Assembly (NCBI GenBank): GCA_023846275.1
Contig: CM043870.1
Span: forward strand, 14,111,527 to 14,175,526
DNA from: Vanilla planifolia
Taxonomy: Eukaryota > Streptophyta > Magnoliopsida > Asparagales > Orchidaceae
Reading direction: 5' to 3'
DNA length: 64,000 nucleotides
A model generated the notes under the pieces. It saw only the letters and a list, made by a program, of their open reading frames with translations. It did not search any database and had not been told where the DNA came from. The position numbers were made by a program, and so were the translations under genes. Position 1 is the stretch's first letter. Each line of letters starts with the position of its first letter. Positions 46,206 to 58,337 of this stretch are shown in pieces.

Positions 46206-47361
46206 AGAGTAGAACATTATAGAGCAGAGAAAAGTGGTGCAAAACAAAGCTAGAGTAGAGCAAAAAATAGTAGAGCATAGTAGAGTATAGAGAGTAGAGT
46301 AGAGTAGAGTAAAGTAGAGTAGAGTAGAGTAAAGTAGATTTGATTAGAGTTGAGTAGAGTAGAGTAGAGTAGAGTAAAGTAGAGTAGAGCAGAGTAGAGT
46401 AAAGTAGATTATAGTGGAGTAGAGTAGAGTAGAGTTAGGTTAAGCTAAGTTAGGTAAGGTGTGGCTAGGTTAGGCTAGGCCTGAGTAGAGTAGAGTAGAG
46501 TAGAGTTGAGCTAGGCTTGGTTTGGTAAGGCTAAGCTAGGCTAGAGTTGAGTAGAGTGTAGTAGAGAAGAGTAGAGTAGAGTAGAGCAAAGAAGAGTAGA
46601 GCAGAGTAGAGATGAGTAGAGTAGCATAGAGTAGAGTAGAGTAGAGCAGAGCAGAAAAGAGTAGAGTGGAGTAGAACTGGGTAGAGTAAACTAGAGTAGT
46701 GTAGAAAAGACTAAAGTAGAGCAATGTTAAGCTAGGTTAGGTTGGGCTAAGCTAGATTAGAGTAGAGTGGAGCTATGTTAGGCTAAGCAAGGCTAGGCTA
46801 GGTTAGGGTAGAGTAGAGTAGAGTAGAGTATAGTATAGTTAAGTATAGTAGAGTTAAGTAGAGTAGATCTTGATTAGGCTAGGCTAGGCTAGAATAGACT
46901 AGTAGAGAAGAGTAGAGTAGAGTAGAGCAGAGTAAAGCCTGGTTAAACAAGGTTAGCTTAGGCTAGGCTAGAGTATAGTTGAGTAAAGTAGAGGAGATGA
47001 GAGCAGAACAGAGCAGCGTAGAATTAAGCAGAGTAAAGTAGGCATAGTAGAGTAAAGCATAGTAAAAAATAGCAGAATAGTATAGAGCTGAGTAGGGTAG
47101 AGCTGAGTAGTGTAGAGCAGAGAAGAGCATAGTAGAGGAGAGTAGAGCAGAGAATAAAAAAGTTAGGTAGAGTAGTGTAGAGAAGAGTTGAGTAGAGTAG
47201 AGTAGAGTAGAGCTAAGTTAGGCTAGTCTAGGCTAGAGTAAAGAGAGTAGAGTAATGTAGAGTAGAGTAAAGCTAGGTTAGGTTAGAGTAAGGTAGAGTA
47301 CAATAGAGTTGAGTAGAGTAAAGTAGATTAAAGTAGAATAGAGTTGAGTAAAGTAGAGTTG

Positions 47362-47436
47362 AGCTTGCTTTGGTTGGGCTAAGCTAGGCTAAGCTAGGTT
47401 AGGCTAGGCTAGGGTAGGCTAGGCTAGGCTAGGTTA
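47362..47436 (+). repeat. Long YTAGG block
   Basis: About 15 units opening with an irregular GCTTGCTTTGGTTGGGC border and continuing as nearly pure CTAGG with a TTAGG near each end. Confidence 0.8.
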
Positions 47437-48330
47437 GAGTAGATTATATTAGAGTTGAGTAAAGTAGCAGTAGGTTCGGTGAGGCAAGGCTATGCTAGGC
47501 TAGGAAAGGCTTGTGTAGAGTAGAGTAAAGTAAGATAGAGATGAGTAGAACAGAGATAAGCAGAGCAGAGTAGAGAATAAGAGAGCTAAGGTAGGCTGGG
47601 CTAGGCTAGGCTAGGTTAGTATAAAATAAAGTAAAGAAGAGTATAGTAGAGTAGAGTAGAGTAAAGTAGAGTAGAGCTAGGTTAAGCTAAGACAAGCTAT
47701 GGGGAGACTAGGCTAAGCTAGGGTAAGCTAGGCTAAGATAGGCTAGGCTATGCTAGAGTATAGAGCAGAGTAGAACATAGTAGATCCGAGAAGGGTAGAG
47801 TAGAGAAGACCAGAGTAGAACAGAGTAGAGCATAGCAGAGCAGAGTAGAACAGAGTAGAGCTAGCTTTGGCTAGACTAGTTAAGACTATGCTAGAGTAGA
47901 GTATAATAGAGTAGAGTAGAGTATAGTAGAGCTTGGATATGCTAGGGTAGGCTACATTAAAGTAGAGTAGAGTATAGTAGAGTGGAGTAGAGTAGAGTAG
48001 AGCAGAGTAGAGTCTAATAGAAAGGATTTTAGTTAGGTGAGGCAAGGCTAGGCTATGGTAGGCTTTGGTAGGCAAGGCTAGGCTAAGATAGGTTGGAGTA
48101 GGGTTGTGTAGGTTATAATAGAGTAGAGTAAAGTATAGTATAGTAGAGTAGAGCTTTATTAGACTATGTTAGAGTAGAGTAGAGTAGAGTATACTAGAGT
48201 AGAGTATGGTAGACTAGAATAGAGTAGAGTAGATTAAAGTAGAGTAGAGTTGATTATAATAGAGTGGAGCAAAGTAGAGTTGATTAGAGTACAATGGAGT
48301 AGAGTAGAGTAGAGTAGAGTAGAGTAGAAT

Positions 48331-48354
48331 AGAGGAGGGGTGAAGAGAGGAGAG
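48331..48354 (+). repeat. Short polypurine tract
   Basis: AGAGGAGGGG, one T, then GAAGAGAGGAGAG. It includes one of the few G4 runs of the window. Confidence 0.7.
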
Positions 48355-49660
48355 CAAAGTAGAGCAGAGCAGAGCAGAGTAGAGCAAAAGAGTATAGTAG
48401 AGTACAGTATAACAAAGCAGAGTAGAGTAGAGTAGAGTAGTGTGGAGCAAAGTAGAGTTGAGTAGAGTATAGAAGAGTTGAGCTAGGTTAGGCTAGGTAA
48501 GGCTAGGCTAGGATAGGATAAAGTATAGTAGAGTAGAGTAGAGTAGTTTAGAGCAGAGTAAAGAAGAGTAGAGCAAGGTTTTGCTAGTCTAGGCATGGCT
48601 ATGCGAGGTTAGATTAGATTAGAGTAGAGAAGAGTAGAGTAGAGTAGAATAGAGTAAAGCTAGGTTATGCAAGGCAAGGCTAGGCTCAAGTGAGCTAGGC
48701 TAGGCTAGAGAAGAGTATAGTAGAGCAAAGTAGAGCTAGGTTTAGCTTGGCTAAGCTAGAATACAATAAAGTAGAGTATAGTATAGCAAAGTAGAGCAAA
48801 GTAGAGAACAGTAGAGTAGAGTAGAGTAGAGTAGATAGCAGAATAGAGAATAGTAGAGAAGCAAAGGGAAGAGCAAGGTAGAGTTAAACAAAGCAAAAAA
48901 GAGTAGAGTTAGGTTAGGCTAGGCTAAGCTATGTTAGGTTTGAGTAAACTAATGTAGAGCTTGGTTAGGTTAGGTTAAAGTATAGTAGAGTAGAGTAGAG
49001 TTAGTTTAGGCTTTGCTAGGCTAGGTTAGGATAGGTTAGGCCAAGAAAGGCTAAGTAAGAGTTGAGTAAAGTGTAGTAGAGTAGATTAGAGTAGTGTAAA
49101 GTAAAGTAGGGCAAGGTTAGGCCAGGTTAAACTAGGCTAGCTTAGAATACAATAAAGTAGAGTAGGGCAGAGTGGAGTAGAAAAGAGCAAAAGAGAGCAG
49201 AAGTTGAGTAAAAAGAGCAGAGCAGAGTAGAGTAGAGTAGAATTGAGTAAGGTAGAGTAGAACATAAAAGAGTAGAGTTGAGAAAAGTAGAGCAGAGCAG
49301 AGGAGAGAAAAGCTAGGTTGGGCTAGGATAAGCTAGGGTATGCTAGGCAAAAGGAGAGTAGAGTATAGTAGAGCTAGCTTAGGCTAGGCTAATCTAGGCT
49401 AAGTTACAATAGTGTAGAGTAGAGTAGAGTAGAGTAGAACTAAGTTAGGCAAAGCTAAGCTAGGCTAGGCTAGGTCATAATAGAGTAGAGTTGAGTGGAG
49501 TAGAGTAGAGTATAGTATTATAGAGTAGAGTAGAATAGAGTAGAGCTAGGCTAGGCTAGGCTTGGCTTGGTTAAGCAGGGCTAGTGTAGAGTAGAGTAGA
49601 ACAGACCAGAGCAGAGTAAAGTATAGCAAAACTGAGAAGAGCAGAGCGAAGCAAAGTACA

Positions 49661-49686
49661 GCAGAGTAAAGCAGAGTAAAGCAGAG
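49661..49686 (+). repeat. 10-bp tandem duplication
   Basis: GCAGAGTAAA twice exactly (49661-49680), then GCAGAG. Confidence 0.85.
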
Positions 49687-51573
49687 CAGAGTAGATTATA
49701 GCAGAGCTAAGTAGAGCTCGTTAGGCTTAGTTAGGCTACGCTCTGCTAGGCTAGAGTTCAGTAGAGTAGTGTCGAGTAGAGTTGAGCAAAGTTAGGCTAG
49801 GCTGGCCTAGACGAGCCTAGGTTGGAGAAGAGTAGAGTGGAGTAAAGAAGACTATAGTAGAGTAAAGTAGAGTAGTGTAGAGTAGAGTAGAGTAGAGCTA
49901 GGCTAGGCTAGGCTAAGCTAAGCAAGAATTGGGTAGGCTAGGCTAGGATAGAGTAGAGTAGAGTAAAGTAGAGCTAGGTTAGGCTAGCTAGGCTAAAGTA
50001 TAGTAGAATAGAGTAGATTAGAGTAGAGTAGAGTAGAGTAGAGTAGAGCATAGTAGAGCAGAGCATAGTAGAGCAAAGTAGAACAAAGTAGAGTAGAGAA
50101 GTGAAGGGTAGAGCAAGGTTAGGTGAGGCTAGCTAACTTAGGTTATGTTAGGGTTGGTTAGGCTAGAGTAGAATAGAGTAGAGTAGAGTAGATCAAGGTT
50201 AAGCTAGGCTAAACAAGGCTAGAGAAGACTAGAGGAGATTAGAGTAAACTAGAGATGAACAGAGTTGAGTAGAGTAAAGAAGAGTAAAGCAGAATAGAGC
50301 AGAGCAAAGTAGACTCGAGTAGAGCATGGCATAATAGAGTAGAAAAGAGTAGAGTATAGTAGAGCAGTGGAGAGCTATGTTACCCTTGGCTAGGCTAGGC
50401 TTGGCTACGCTAGAGTAGAGTTGGGTAGAGTATAATAGAGTAGAGTAGAGTAGAGTTGAGCTAGGTTAAGTTAGGTTAGGCTAGTCTAGGATAGCCTATA
50501 CTAGAGTGGTAGAGTAGAGTAGAGTAGTGTAGTGCTAAGTAAGGCTAGGCTAGTTAGGTTAGGCTAGGGATGGCCAGAGTAGAGCATAATAAAGTAGAGT
50601 AGAGTAGAGGAGAGCCAAGTAAAGTAGAATAAAGTAGAGTAGAATAAAGTAGAGTAGAGAAGAGCAAAGTAGAGTAGGGTAATGTGGAGCAGAGTAGAGC
50701 AAAGCAAAGAAAAAGAGAGTAGAGTTGAGAAGAGAAAAGTAGAATAGAATAGAGTAGAGTATAGTGGAGTAGAGTAGAGCAGGGCTAAGTTAGGCTAGGC
50801 TAGAGTAGAGTTGAGAATAGCAGTGTAAAGTAGAGTAGAGCCATTTTAGGCTAGGATAGACTAGGCTCGAGTAGGCTGGGCTAGAGAGGATTAGAGTAGA
50901 GTAAAGTAGAGTGATTTTAAGCAAAGCTTGGCTTGGTTAGGCTAAATTAAGCTAGAATAGAGTAGAGTACAATAGAATATAGTAAAGTAAAGTAGAGTAG
51001 AGTAGAGCATAAGAGAGTAGAGAAGAGCAAAGTTAAGTAGAGTAGAGTAGAGAAGAGTAGAGTAGAGCTAGGTTAGGCTAGACTAGGCGAGGTTGGCCTA
51101 GGCTAGGCTAGGATATTGTAGAGTAGATTAGAGCTAGGTAAGGCTCGATTAGGCTAGGTTAGGTTAGAGTAGAGTAGAGTGGAGTGGAGTAGAGTAAAGT
51201 ATATTAGAGTAGAGTATAGTATAGTAGAGTAAAGTAGAGTAGAGTAGAATAGAGCAGATTAGACAAGAGTAGAGTAGAGTAGAGCTAACTTAGGCAAGGC
51301 TAAATTAGGCTAGAGTAGAGTAGCATAGAGCATAGTAGAGTAGGGTAGGGAAGAGAAGAGTAGAGAAGAGAAGAGTAGAGAAAAGTAGAGTAGAGCAGAG
51401 CAGAGCAGAGCAAGATTAGGCTAGTCTAGATTAGAGTAGAGTGGAGTTGGGCTAGGTTAGGCTCGACTAAGCTAGGCTCAGTTAGAGTAGAGCAGGGTAG
51501 AGTGGAGTAGAATAGAGCAGAATAGAGTAGAGTATAATAGAGGAGAGTAGAGAAGAGTAGAGTGGAGTATAGT

Positions 51574-51602
51574 AGAGGAGAGGATAAGAGAGGGGAGGAG
51601 AG
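51574..51602 (+). repeat. Short polypurine tract with a purine-rich tail
   Basis: GAGGAGAGGATAAGAGAGGGGAGG-type run followed, after TATAATAATG, by AAGAGAGTGGAGAG. Shares GGATAAGAGA with 35708-35790. Confidence 0.7.
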
Positions 51603-52880
51603 TATAATAATGAAGAGAGTGGAGAGCAGATCAAAGTCGAAGAGAGAAATGTAGAGTAGAGTAGAGCAAAGTAGAGTGAAGTAGAGTAGTGTATAGCAGA
51701 GTAGAGCAAAGCAAAGAAAACTAGATCTAGGTTCGGGTAGGCTAGGGAAAAGTAGAGTAGAGTAGAGTAGAGCTGAGCTAGCTTTGGTTAAGGGAAAGGA
51801 AAGGCTAGGCTAGGCAAGAGTAGAGTAGTGTAGAGTAGAGCTAGGTTAGGCTGTGCTAAGCTAGCTAGAGTATAGTAAAGTAAAGGTTAAAAGGGTATAG
51901 TTGAGTTGAGTATAGTAGAGTAGAGTAGGGAAGAGCACAGTTTAGTAGAGTAGGGAAGAGTATAGTCGAGTAAAGCAGTGTAGAGTAGAGCAGTGCAGAG
52001 CTAAGTTAGGCTAGGCAAGGCTATGCTAAGCTTGTCTAGGTTAGAGTAGGTTAGAGTAGAGTAGAGTAGTGTAGAGTAAAGTTGAGTAGAGCTAGGTTAG
52101 GCTAGGCAAGGCTAGCCTATGCTAAATAAGGCTAAGTGGGGTAGAGTAGAGTACAATAGTATAGAGTATAGTAGAGCATTGTAGAGTAGAGTAGAGCTCA
52201 GCTAGGTTAGGTTAGGCTAGGCAAGGTAAGGTTAGGGTAAGATAGGTTAGTGTAGAGTAGAGTAAAGTAAAGTAGAGTAGAGTAGAGTACAATAGAGCAC
52301 AATAGAGTATAGTGGATTAATGTAGAACAGAGATGTGTAGAGTCAAAGCATAACAAAGTAGAGCATTATTAAGTAGAGTAGAGAAGCAATGTAGAGCATA
52401 GCAGAGTAGAGCAAATCAAAGGAGAGCAAAGTAGAGAAGAGAAAAGTAGAGTATAGTATAGTATAGCAGAGCTTGCTTGGGATGGCTATGCTAGGGTAGG
52501 CTAGGCTTGGCTAGAGTAGAGAAGAGTAGAGTAGAGTAGAGTAAAGTAGAGTAGAGCTAAGTTAAACTAGGCTAGGAAAAACTAGGTTAGAGTAAAGTGG
52601 TGTAGGGTAGAGAAGAGTAGAGTAGAGTGGAGTAGTGTAGAGTAGAGTAAATTAGAGTTGAGTAGGGTAGAGTAGAGTAGAGTAGAGCTAGGTTTGACTA
52701 GCTAAGCTAGGTAGGCTAAGCAAGAGTAGAGTAGAGTAAAGTATAACTAGGTTAGGCTAGGCTAAGCTAGGCTAAAGGTTAGTAGAGTAACAAAGAGCAG
52801 AGAATAAATGAGCAGAGTAGAGCACTACATAATAGAGCAGAGTACAGTAGAGGAACAGAGTAGAGTAGAGCAAAGTAGAG

Positions 52881-52960
52881 CTAGGTTAGGCTAGGTTAGG
52901 CTTGGTTAGGCAAGGTTAGGCTTGGCTAGGCTAGGTTAGGGTAGGTTAGACAAGGCTAGA
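52881..52960 (+). repeat. Long YTAGG block with internal 15-20-bp repetition
   Basis: GGTTAGGC alternates with CTTGG and CAAGG units (GGTTAGGCTTGGTTAGGC recurs with CAAGG), suggesting amplification of two- to four-unit groups inside the YTAGG family. Confidence 0.75.
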
Positions 52961-52991
52961 GTAGGGTAGGGTAGATTAGAATAGAGTAGAT

Positions 52992-53067
52992 TAGAGTAGA
53001 GTAGAGTAGAGTAGAGTAGAGTAAGAGTAGAGTAGAGTAGAGTAGAGTAGAGTAGAGTAGAGTAGAG
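52992..53067 (+). repeat. Purest TAGAG run of the window
   Basis: About fifteen TAGAG units with a single inserted A (GTAAGAG near 53022) splitting the run into about 30 and 45 bases. It sits between one of the longest YTAGG blocks (52881-52960) and the non-pentamer island at 53081. Confidence 0.92.
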
Positions 53068-53080
53068 TTGAGCTAGCAAA

Positions 53081-53094
53081 GGTTTCTCCATGTT
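53081..53094. other. Non-pentamer island GGTTTCTCCATGTT
   Basis: Fourteen bases that cannot be derived from TAGAG or YTAGG by one or two changes per unit, with an unusually pyrimidine-rich centre (TTTCTCC). It lies between CTAGCAAA and a normal YTAGG block. It may be a relic insertion, a filler at a recombination joint or accumulated mutation; too short to assign. Confidence 0.6.
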
Positions 53095-55118
53095 ATGCTA
53101 GGTTGGGTAAGCTAGGCTAGGTTAGAGTAAAGTAGAGTAGAGTAGAGCTAAGTTAGGCTAGGTTAGGATAGAATACAGTAGAGCAGAATAAAGTAGAGGA
53201 GAGTAGAGAAGAGTAACCAGAGTAGAATAGAGAAGAGTAGAGTAGTGCAGCATAGAGTAGAGTAGAGTAGAATGGAGTAGAGTAGAGTAAAGCTAGGTTA
53301 AGCTTGGTTAGAATAGTGTTGATTAGAGCTAGGTTGGGCTTGCTAGGCTAGGCTTGGTTAGATTAGAGTAGAGAATAGTAGAACTAAATAAAGTTTAGTA
53401 GAGTAGAGTACAGTAGAGTAGAGTAGAGCTAGGTTAGGCTAAGCCTTGCTAAGCTTGCCTAGGTTAGTTTAGGCTAGGCTAGAGTAGAATAGAGGAGAGG
53501 TTAGTAGAGCTAGGTTTGGCAAGGCTAGGCTAGAGTACAATAGTTTAGAGTAGAGTAGAGTAAAGTAGTGTAGAGTAGAGTAGTGGAAAATAGAGCAGAG
53601 CATAATAGAGCAGGACAGAGCTAAGTTATTCTAGGCTAAGTGAGGCTAGGCTAGGCTAGAGTATAATAGAGCAAAGTAGAGCAAGGTTAGGCTAGGCTAG
53701 GTATGATTAGTGTACAGTATAGTAGAGTGGAGTAGGATAGAGTTTAGAAGAGTTGAGTAGAGAACAATAGAGTAGAGTAGAGTTAGGTTAAGCTAGGCTA
53801 GGCTATGCTTTGCTATGGTAGGCTAAGCTAGGCGAGCCTAGAGTAAATTGGAGTAGAGTGTAGTAGAGCTCGGTTAGGCTACTCTAGGCTAGGAAAGGGT
53901 AGAGAAGAGTAGAGTAGAGTAGAGTTGAGTAGAGCTAAGCAGTGCAGAGTAAAGTAAAGTGGAGTAGAGTAGAGCTTAGTTGGGCTATGCTAGGTTAGGC
54001 TAAACTAGGTTAGGCAAGGCTAGGCTAGGCTATGTTTGAGTAGAGTAGAGCAGAGCTTGGTAGAGTAGAGCAGAGAAGCATAGAATAGAGTAGAGTAGAG
54101 CTAGGTTAGGCTTGGCTGAGTTAGGCTAGGCTTGGTTATGCTTGGTAATAGTAGGCTAGGCTAGAGTAGAGTGTAGTAGAGTAGAGTAGAGCTAAGTTAG
54201 ACAAGGCTAAGCTAGGCTAGTCTAGAGAATAGAGAACAGCAATTTAAAGTATAGTAGAGTAAAGAGAAGTAGAGTGGAAAAGAGAAGAGAATAGCATAGC
54301 AAAGTAGGGCATAATAGAGTACAGAGAGAAGAGTAGAACTAGGTTAGGCTAAGCTAGGTTAGGTTTGGCAAGGCTAGGCTAGGCTGGAGTAAAGAAAAGT
54401 ATAGTAGAGTAAAGTAGAGCTAACTTAAACTAGGCTTAGGTAGAGAAGAGCAGAGCAGAGAAATGTAGAGCAGAGCATAATAGAGCTGAGTATTACAAAG
54501 TATAGCATAGTAAAGTAGAGTAGAGTAGAGCAGAGTAGAGCTAGGTTAGGCTATGCTAGGCTAATCTAGGCTAGGCTAAGTTAAAGTGGATTAGAGTAGA
54601 GTAGAGTTAATTTGAGTAGAGCTAGGTAAGGCTAGGCTAGGGTAAGCTAAGCTAGGCTAGAGTACAATAGAGTAGAGTAGAATAGAGTAGAGTAGAGTAA
54701 AGTAGAGTAGATTTAAGGAGAGTATTGCTAGGATAAGCTAGGCTAGGTGAGGTTAGGCAAGAGTAGAGTATAGTACATATGAGTAGAGTAGAGTAGAGCC
54801 AGGTTGGGCTTGATAGGATAGAGTAACGTAGAGTAGAGTGGTGTAGGGTATAATAGAGTAGTGAAGAGCAGAATAGAGTAAAGAAAAGTAAAGCATAGTA
54901 GAGTCACTTAGAGAAGAACAGAGCAAAGTATAGTAGAGCTTAGGAGAGTAGAGCTAGGTTAAGCTTGGTTAGGCTAGATTAAGCTATGCTAGAGTAGTGT
55001 AGATTAGAGTTTGGTTAGTTTTAGCTAGTTTAGGCTTGGTTAGAGTAGAGTAATGTAAAGTAGAGAAGAGTATAACTAAGTTGAGTAGAGTGGAGTAGAT
55101 TAGACTAGAGGAGTAAAG

Positions 55119-55203
55119 CTAGTTAGGCTAGGCCAACCTATGCTTAGCTAAGCTAGGATAGGCTAGGTTAAGCTAAGCAAGGTTAGGATAGGCTATCTTA
55201 CTA
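55119..55203 (+). repeat. Long, irregular YTAGG block
   Basis: About 17 units with GGCCAACCTATGC and GCTATCTTACTAG irregularities at its two ends. Confidence 0.75.
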
Positions 55204-56110
55204 GAGTAGAGTAGACTAGAGTAAAGTAGAGCTAGGTTAGGTTAGGTTAGGCTAGCATAAAAAAAGTAGAGTAGTGTAGAGTGGAGAAGAGCGAAGTAGA
55301 ACAGTGTAGAGTAGAGTAGAGGAGAGTTGAGTAGAGTAGATAAAAATTGAGCAGAGCATAGAAGATCATAGTAGAGCTAGACTAGGTTAAGCTAGGATAA
55401 AGAAGACTAGACTAGAGTAGAGTGGAGTAGAGAAGAGTAGAGTCCAGTAGAGTTTGGTTAGTTTAGGCTAGGCTAGAGTAGAGTAGAGTAAAGTAAAGCA
55501 TAGTAAAGTAAAGAGGAGCAGAGTAGGGAATAATTAAGCAGAGCAAATTTAATCCGAGCAAGGTAGAGCAAGGTTAGTTGAGGTTATTATAGGCTAGTCT
55601 TGCTTAAAGTAGAGTAGAGTAGAGTTGAGTAAATTAGAGTAGGGAAGAGTAGAGTAGAGTAGAGTAGAGTTAGGTTAAGCTAGGCTAAGCTAGGTCATGA
55701 TAGGCTTGGCTAGGCTTGAGTAGAGTAAAGTAAACTAGAGAAGAGTATAATAAAGTAGAGTAGATTAGAGTAGAGTAGAGTAGAGCTAGGTTAGGCTAGG
55801 CTAGGCTATAGTATAGTAGAATAGAGTAGAGCAGAGCATAACAGAGTTGAGTAGAGCATAACAGAGAAGAGCAAAGTAAAGCAGGGCATAGTAGAGTAGA
55901 GTAGAGCTACGTTAGGCAATGCTAGGCTAGGCTAGGCTTAGCTATGATAGTGAAGAAAAGAGCTAGGCTAGGCAAGGTTAGAGAAGGGTAGAGTAGAGTA
56001 GAGTAGAGCTAAGTTAGGCTAGGCAAAGCTAGGCTATGGTTGGCTAGGCTAGGTTAGGCTATAGTAGAGTAGAGTAGAGTTGGTTTAGGCTTGGCCAGAT
56101 TAGCATAACG

Positions 56111-56471
56111 AGCAGAGAGTAGTAGAGCATAGCAGAGTTTAGTAGAGTAGAGTAAAGTAGGGTAAAATATAGTATAGTAGAGTAGAGTAGATAATAGCAT
56201 AATATAGAAGAGTAGAGTAGAGTAGAGTAGTGTGGAGTAGAGTATAGTAGAATAAAGTAGAGTATAATAGAGTAGAGTAGAGTAGAGTAAAGTAGAGTAG
56301 AGTAGAGTAGAATAGAATAGAGTTGAGTAGATTAGTATAGAGTAAAGTAGAGTAGAGTAGAGTAGGATAAAGTTGAGTAGAAAAGAATAGAGTTTAGTAG
56401 AGTACAGTAGAGTAGAGTAGGGTAGAGTAGAGTAGAGTAGAGTAGAATAGAGTAGAATAGAGTAGAGTAGT
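56111..56471 (+). repeat. TAGAG-only block of about 360 bp
   Basis: No YTAGG unit interrupts this stretch, whereas YTAGG blocks usually occur every 100-200 bp. Variants here are mainly TATAG, TAAAG and TAGAA, with few AGAGC units, unlike the C-rich blocks elsewhere. Confidence 0.85.
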
Positions 56472-57610
56472 GTTAGGTTGGGCCAGGCTAGAGTAAAGTA
56501 GAATAGAGCTAGGTTATGCTATGCTAGATTGAGCTAGGTTAATTTAAAGTACTATAGAACAGAGTAAAGAAGAGTTTAGTAGAGCTAGGTTAGGTTTGGC
56601 CAGGCTAGGGTAAGTTTAGAGTAGAGTAGAGTAGAGTATAGTAGAGAATAGATAGGTTAGGCTTGGCTAGGTTAGAGTATAATTAAGCAGAGTAGAATAA
56701 AGAGGAGCAGAGAATAGCAGAGCAGAGGCAAGCTAGGTTAGGCTAGGCGAGGCTAGGTTAAACAAGGCTAAGCTAGAGTAGAGTAGAGAAGAGTAGAGTA
56801 GGGTAGAGTAGAGTAGAGTAGAGCTAGGTTAAGCTAGGCTTGACAAGGGTATGTTGAAGTAAAATAGAGTAGATTACAATAGAGTAAAGTAGAGTAGAGT
56901 AGATTAGGTAGATTAGAGTAGAGTAGAGTAGAGTAAAGTATAGTAGAGTTTGGTTAGGCTAGGCTAGGGTAGGTAGGCTAGGCTAGATAGGCTAAAGTAT
57001 AGTAAAGTAGAGTGGAGTAGAGTAGAATAGAGTTGAGCAAGGTTAAGCTAGGCTAAAATAGGTTAGAGGAGAGTAGAGTAGAGATGAGATAAGCACAGTA
57101 GTGCAGAGTAAAGTAGAGTAAAGTAGAGCATAGCAGGGTAGAGCTGAGCTAGATAAGGCTAGGCTAAGCTAGAGTAGAGTAGAACTCGAGTAGGCTAGGT
57201 TAGGCTGGAGTAGAGTAGAGTAGAGAAAAGTATAGCAGAGCTAAGCTGAGCAAAATAGAGAAGAGCATAGTAGAGCTGAGTAGAGCAAAGAAGACTAGAG
57301 TAGAGATGAGCAGAGTTAAGTAGATTAGAGTAGAGTAGAATAAAGTGAATTAGAGTAGTGTAGAGTAGTGCTAGGTTAGGATAAGCTATGTTAAGCAAGG
57401 CTAGGATAAGTAAGGTTAGAGTAGTGTGAGAAGAGTATAGTGGAGTAGAGTAGATTAGAGTAGAGTGGAGTAGAGCTTGGTTAGGCTTGGGTAGGCTAAG
57501 TTAGGTTAGGCTAAGCTAAAGTAGAATAAAGCAGAGTAGAGTAAAGGAGATTAGAGAAGAGTGGAGTAGAGTTAGGTTAGGTTAGCCTAGGCGAGGCTTG
57601 GCTAGAGTAA

Positions 57611-57742
57611 AGTAGAGTTGAGTAGAGCAGAGTAAAGTAGAGTAGAGTAGAGCAGAGCAAATCAAAGCAAAGTAGAGTAGAGCAGTGCAGAGTAGAGTAG
57701 AGCAGAGCAGAGTAGGGAAGAGCAAAGCAGAGAAGAGCAAAG
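57611..57742 (+). repeat. C-rich TAGAG block (AGAGC/AAAGC subfamily)
   Basis: Same character as the block at 34681. It ends at the YTAGG entry GCTAAGTTAC, where AGAGC abuts the block in the usual way. Confidence 0.75.
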
Positions 57743-58307
57743 CTAAGTTACTTTATGTTAGGCTAGGGTAGGCTTGATTAGAGTATAATAGAGTATAATA
57801 GAGTAGAGTAGAGAAGAATAGAGCTAGGTTAGGTTGGGCTAAGCTAGGCTAAGTTAGAGTAGAGTAGAGTAGACTAGAATATAGTAGAGTAGAGCAAAGT
57901 ATATTAGAGCTAGGTTAGGCCTGGCTAGGCTAGACTAGGCTAGGCTATGCTAGGCTAGAGTAGAGTAAAGTAGAGTAGAGTAGAGTAGAGTAGAGTAGAG
58001 CAAGGTTAAGCAAGGTTAGGCTAGAGTAGAGTAGAGAAGAGCTAGTTTAGGCTAGGTTAAGTTAGGTTAGGTTAGAGAAGAGTAGTGTAGAGTAGTGTAG
58101 AGTAGACTAGAGTAGAGCAGAGGAGAGCACAACATTGTAGAGTGTAGATAAGTAGAGAAGAGCAAAGCAGAGTGGAGTATAGTATAGAAAAATAGTGTAG
58201 AGTAGAGTAGAGTAAAGCATAGTAAACCAGAGTAGAGCTTTGTTAGGCTAAGATAGGCTCAGCTTGTCTAAGTTAGAGTAAAGGAGAGTAGAGTAGATTA
58301 AAGTAGA

Positions 58308-58337
58308 GTATAGTATAGTATAGTATAGTATAGTATA
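58308..58337 (+). repeat. Local TATAG expansion, longest
   Basis: About six consecutive TATAG units ending in TATAATT. TATA-box-like strings here are a by-product of the variant unit and are not evidence of a promoter. Confidence 0.9.

Noticed and set aside
53081..53094. Fourteen-base resemblance of GGTTTCTCCATGTT to a stretch of the primate Alu consensus, recalled from memory
   Set aside because: Too short, flanking sequence does not continue the match, and the comparison was not run against a database. Kept only as a non-repeat island.
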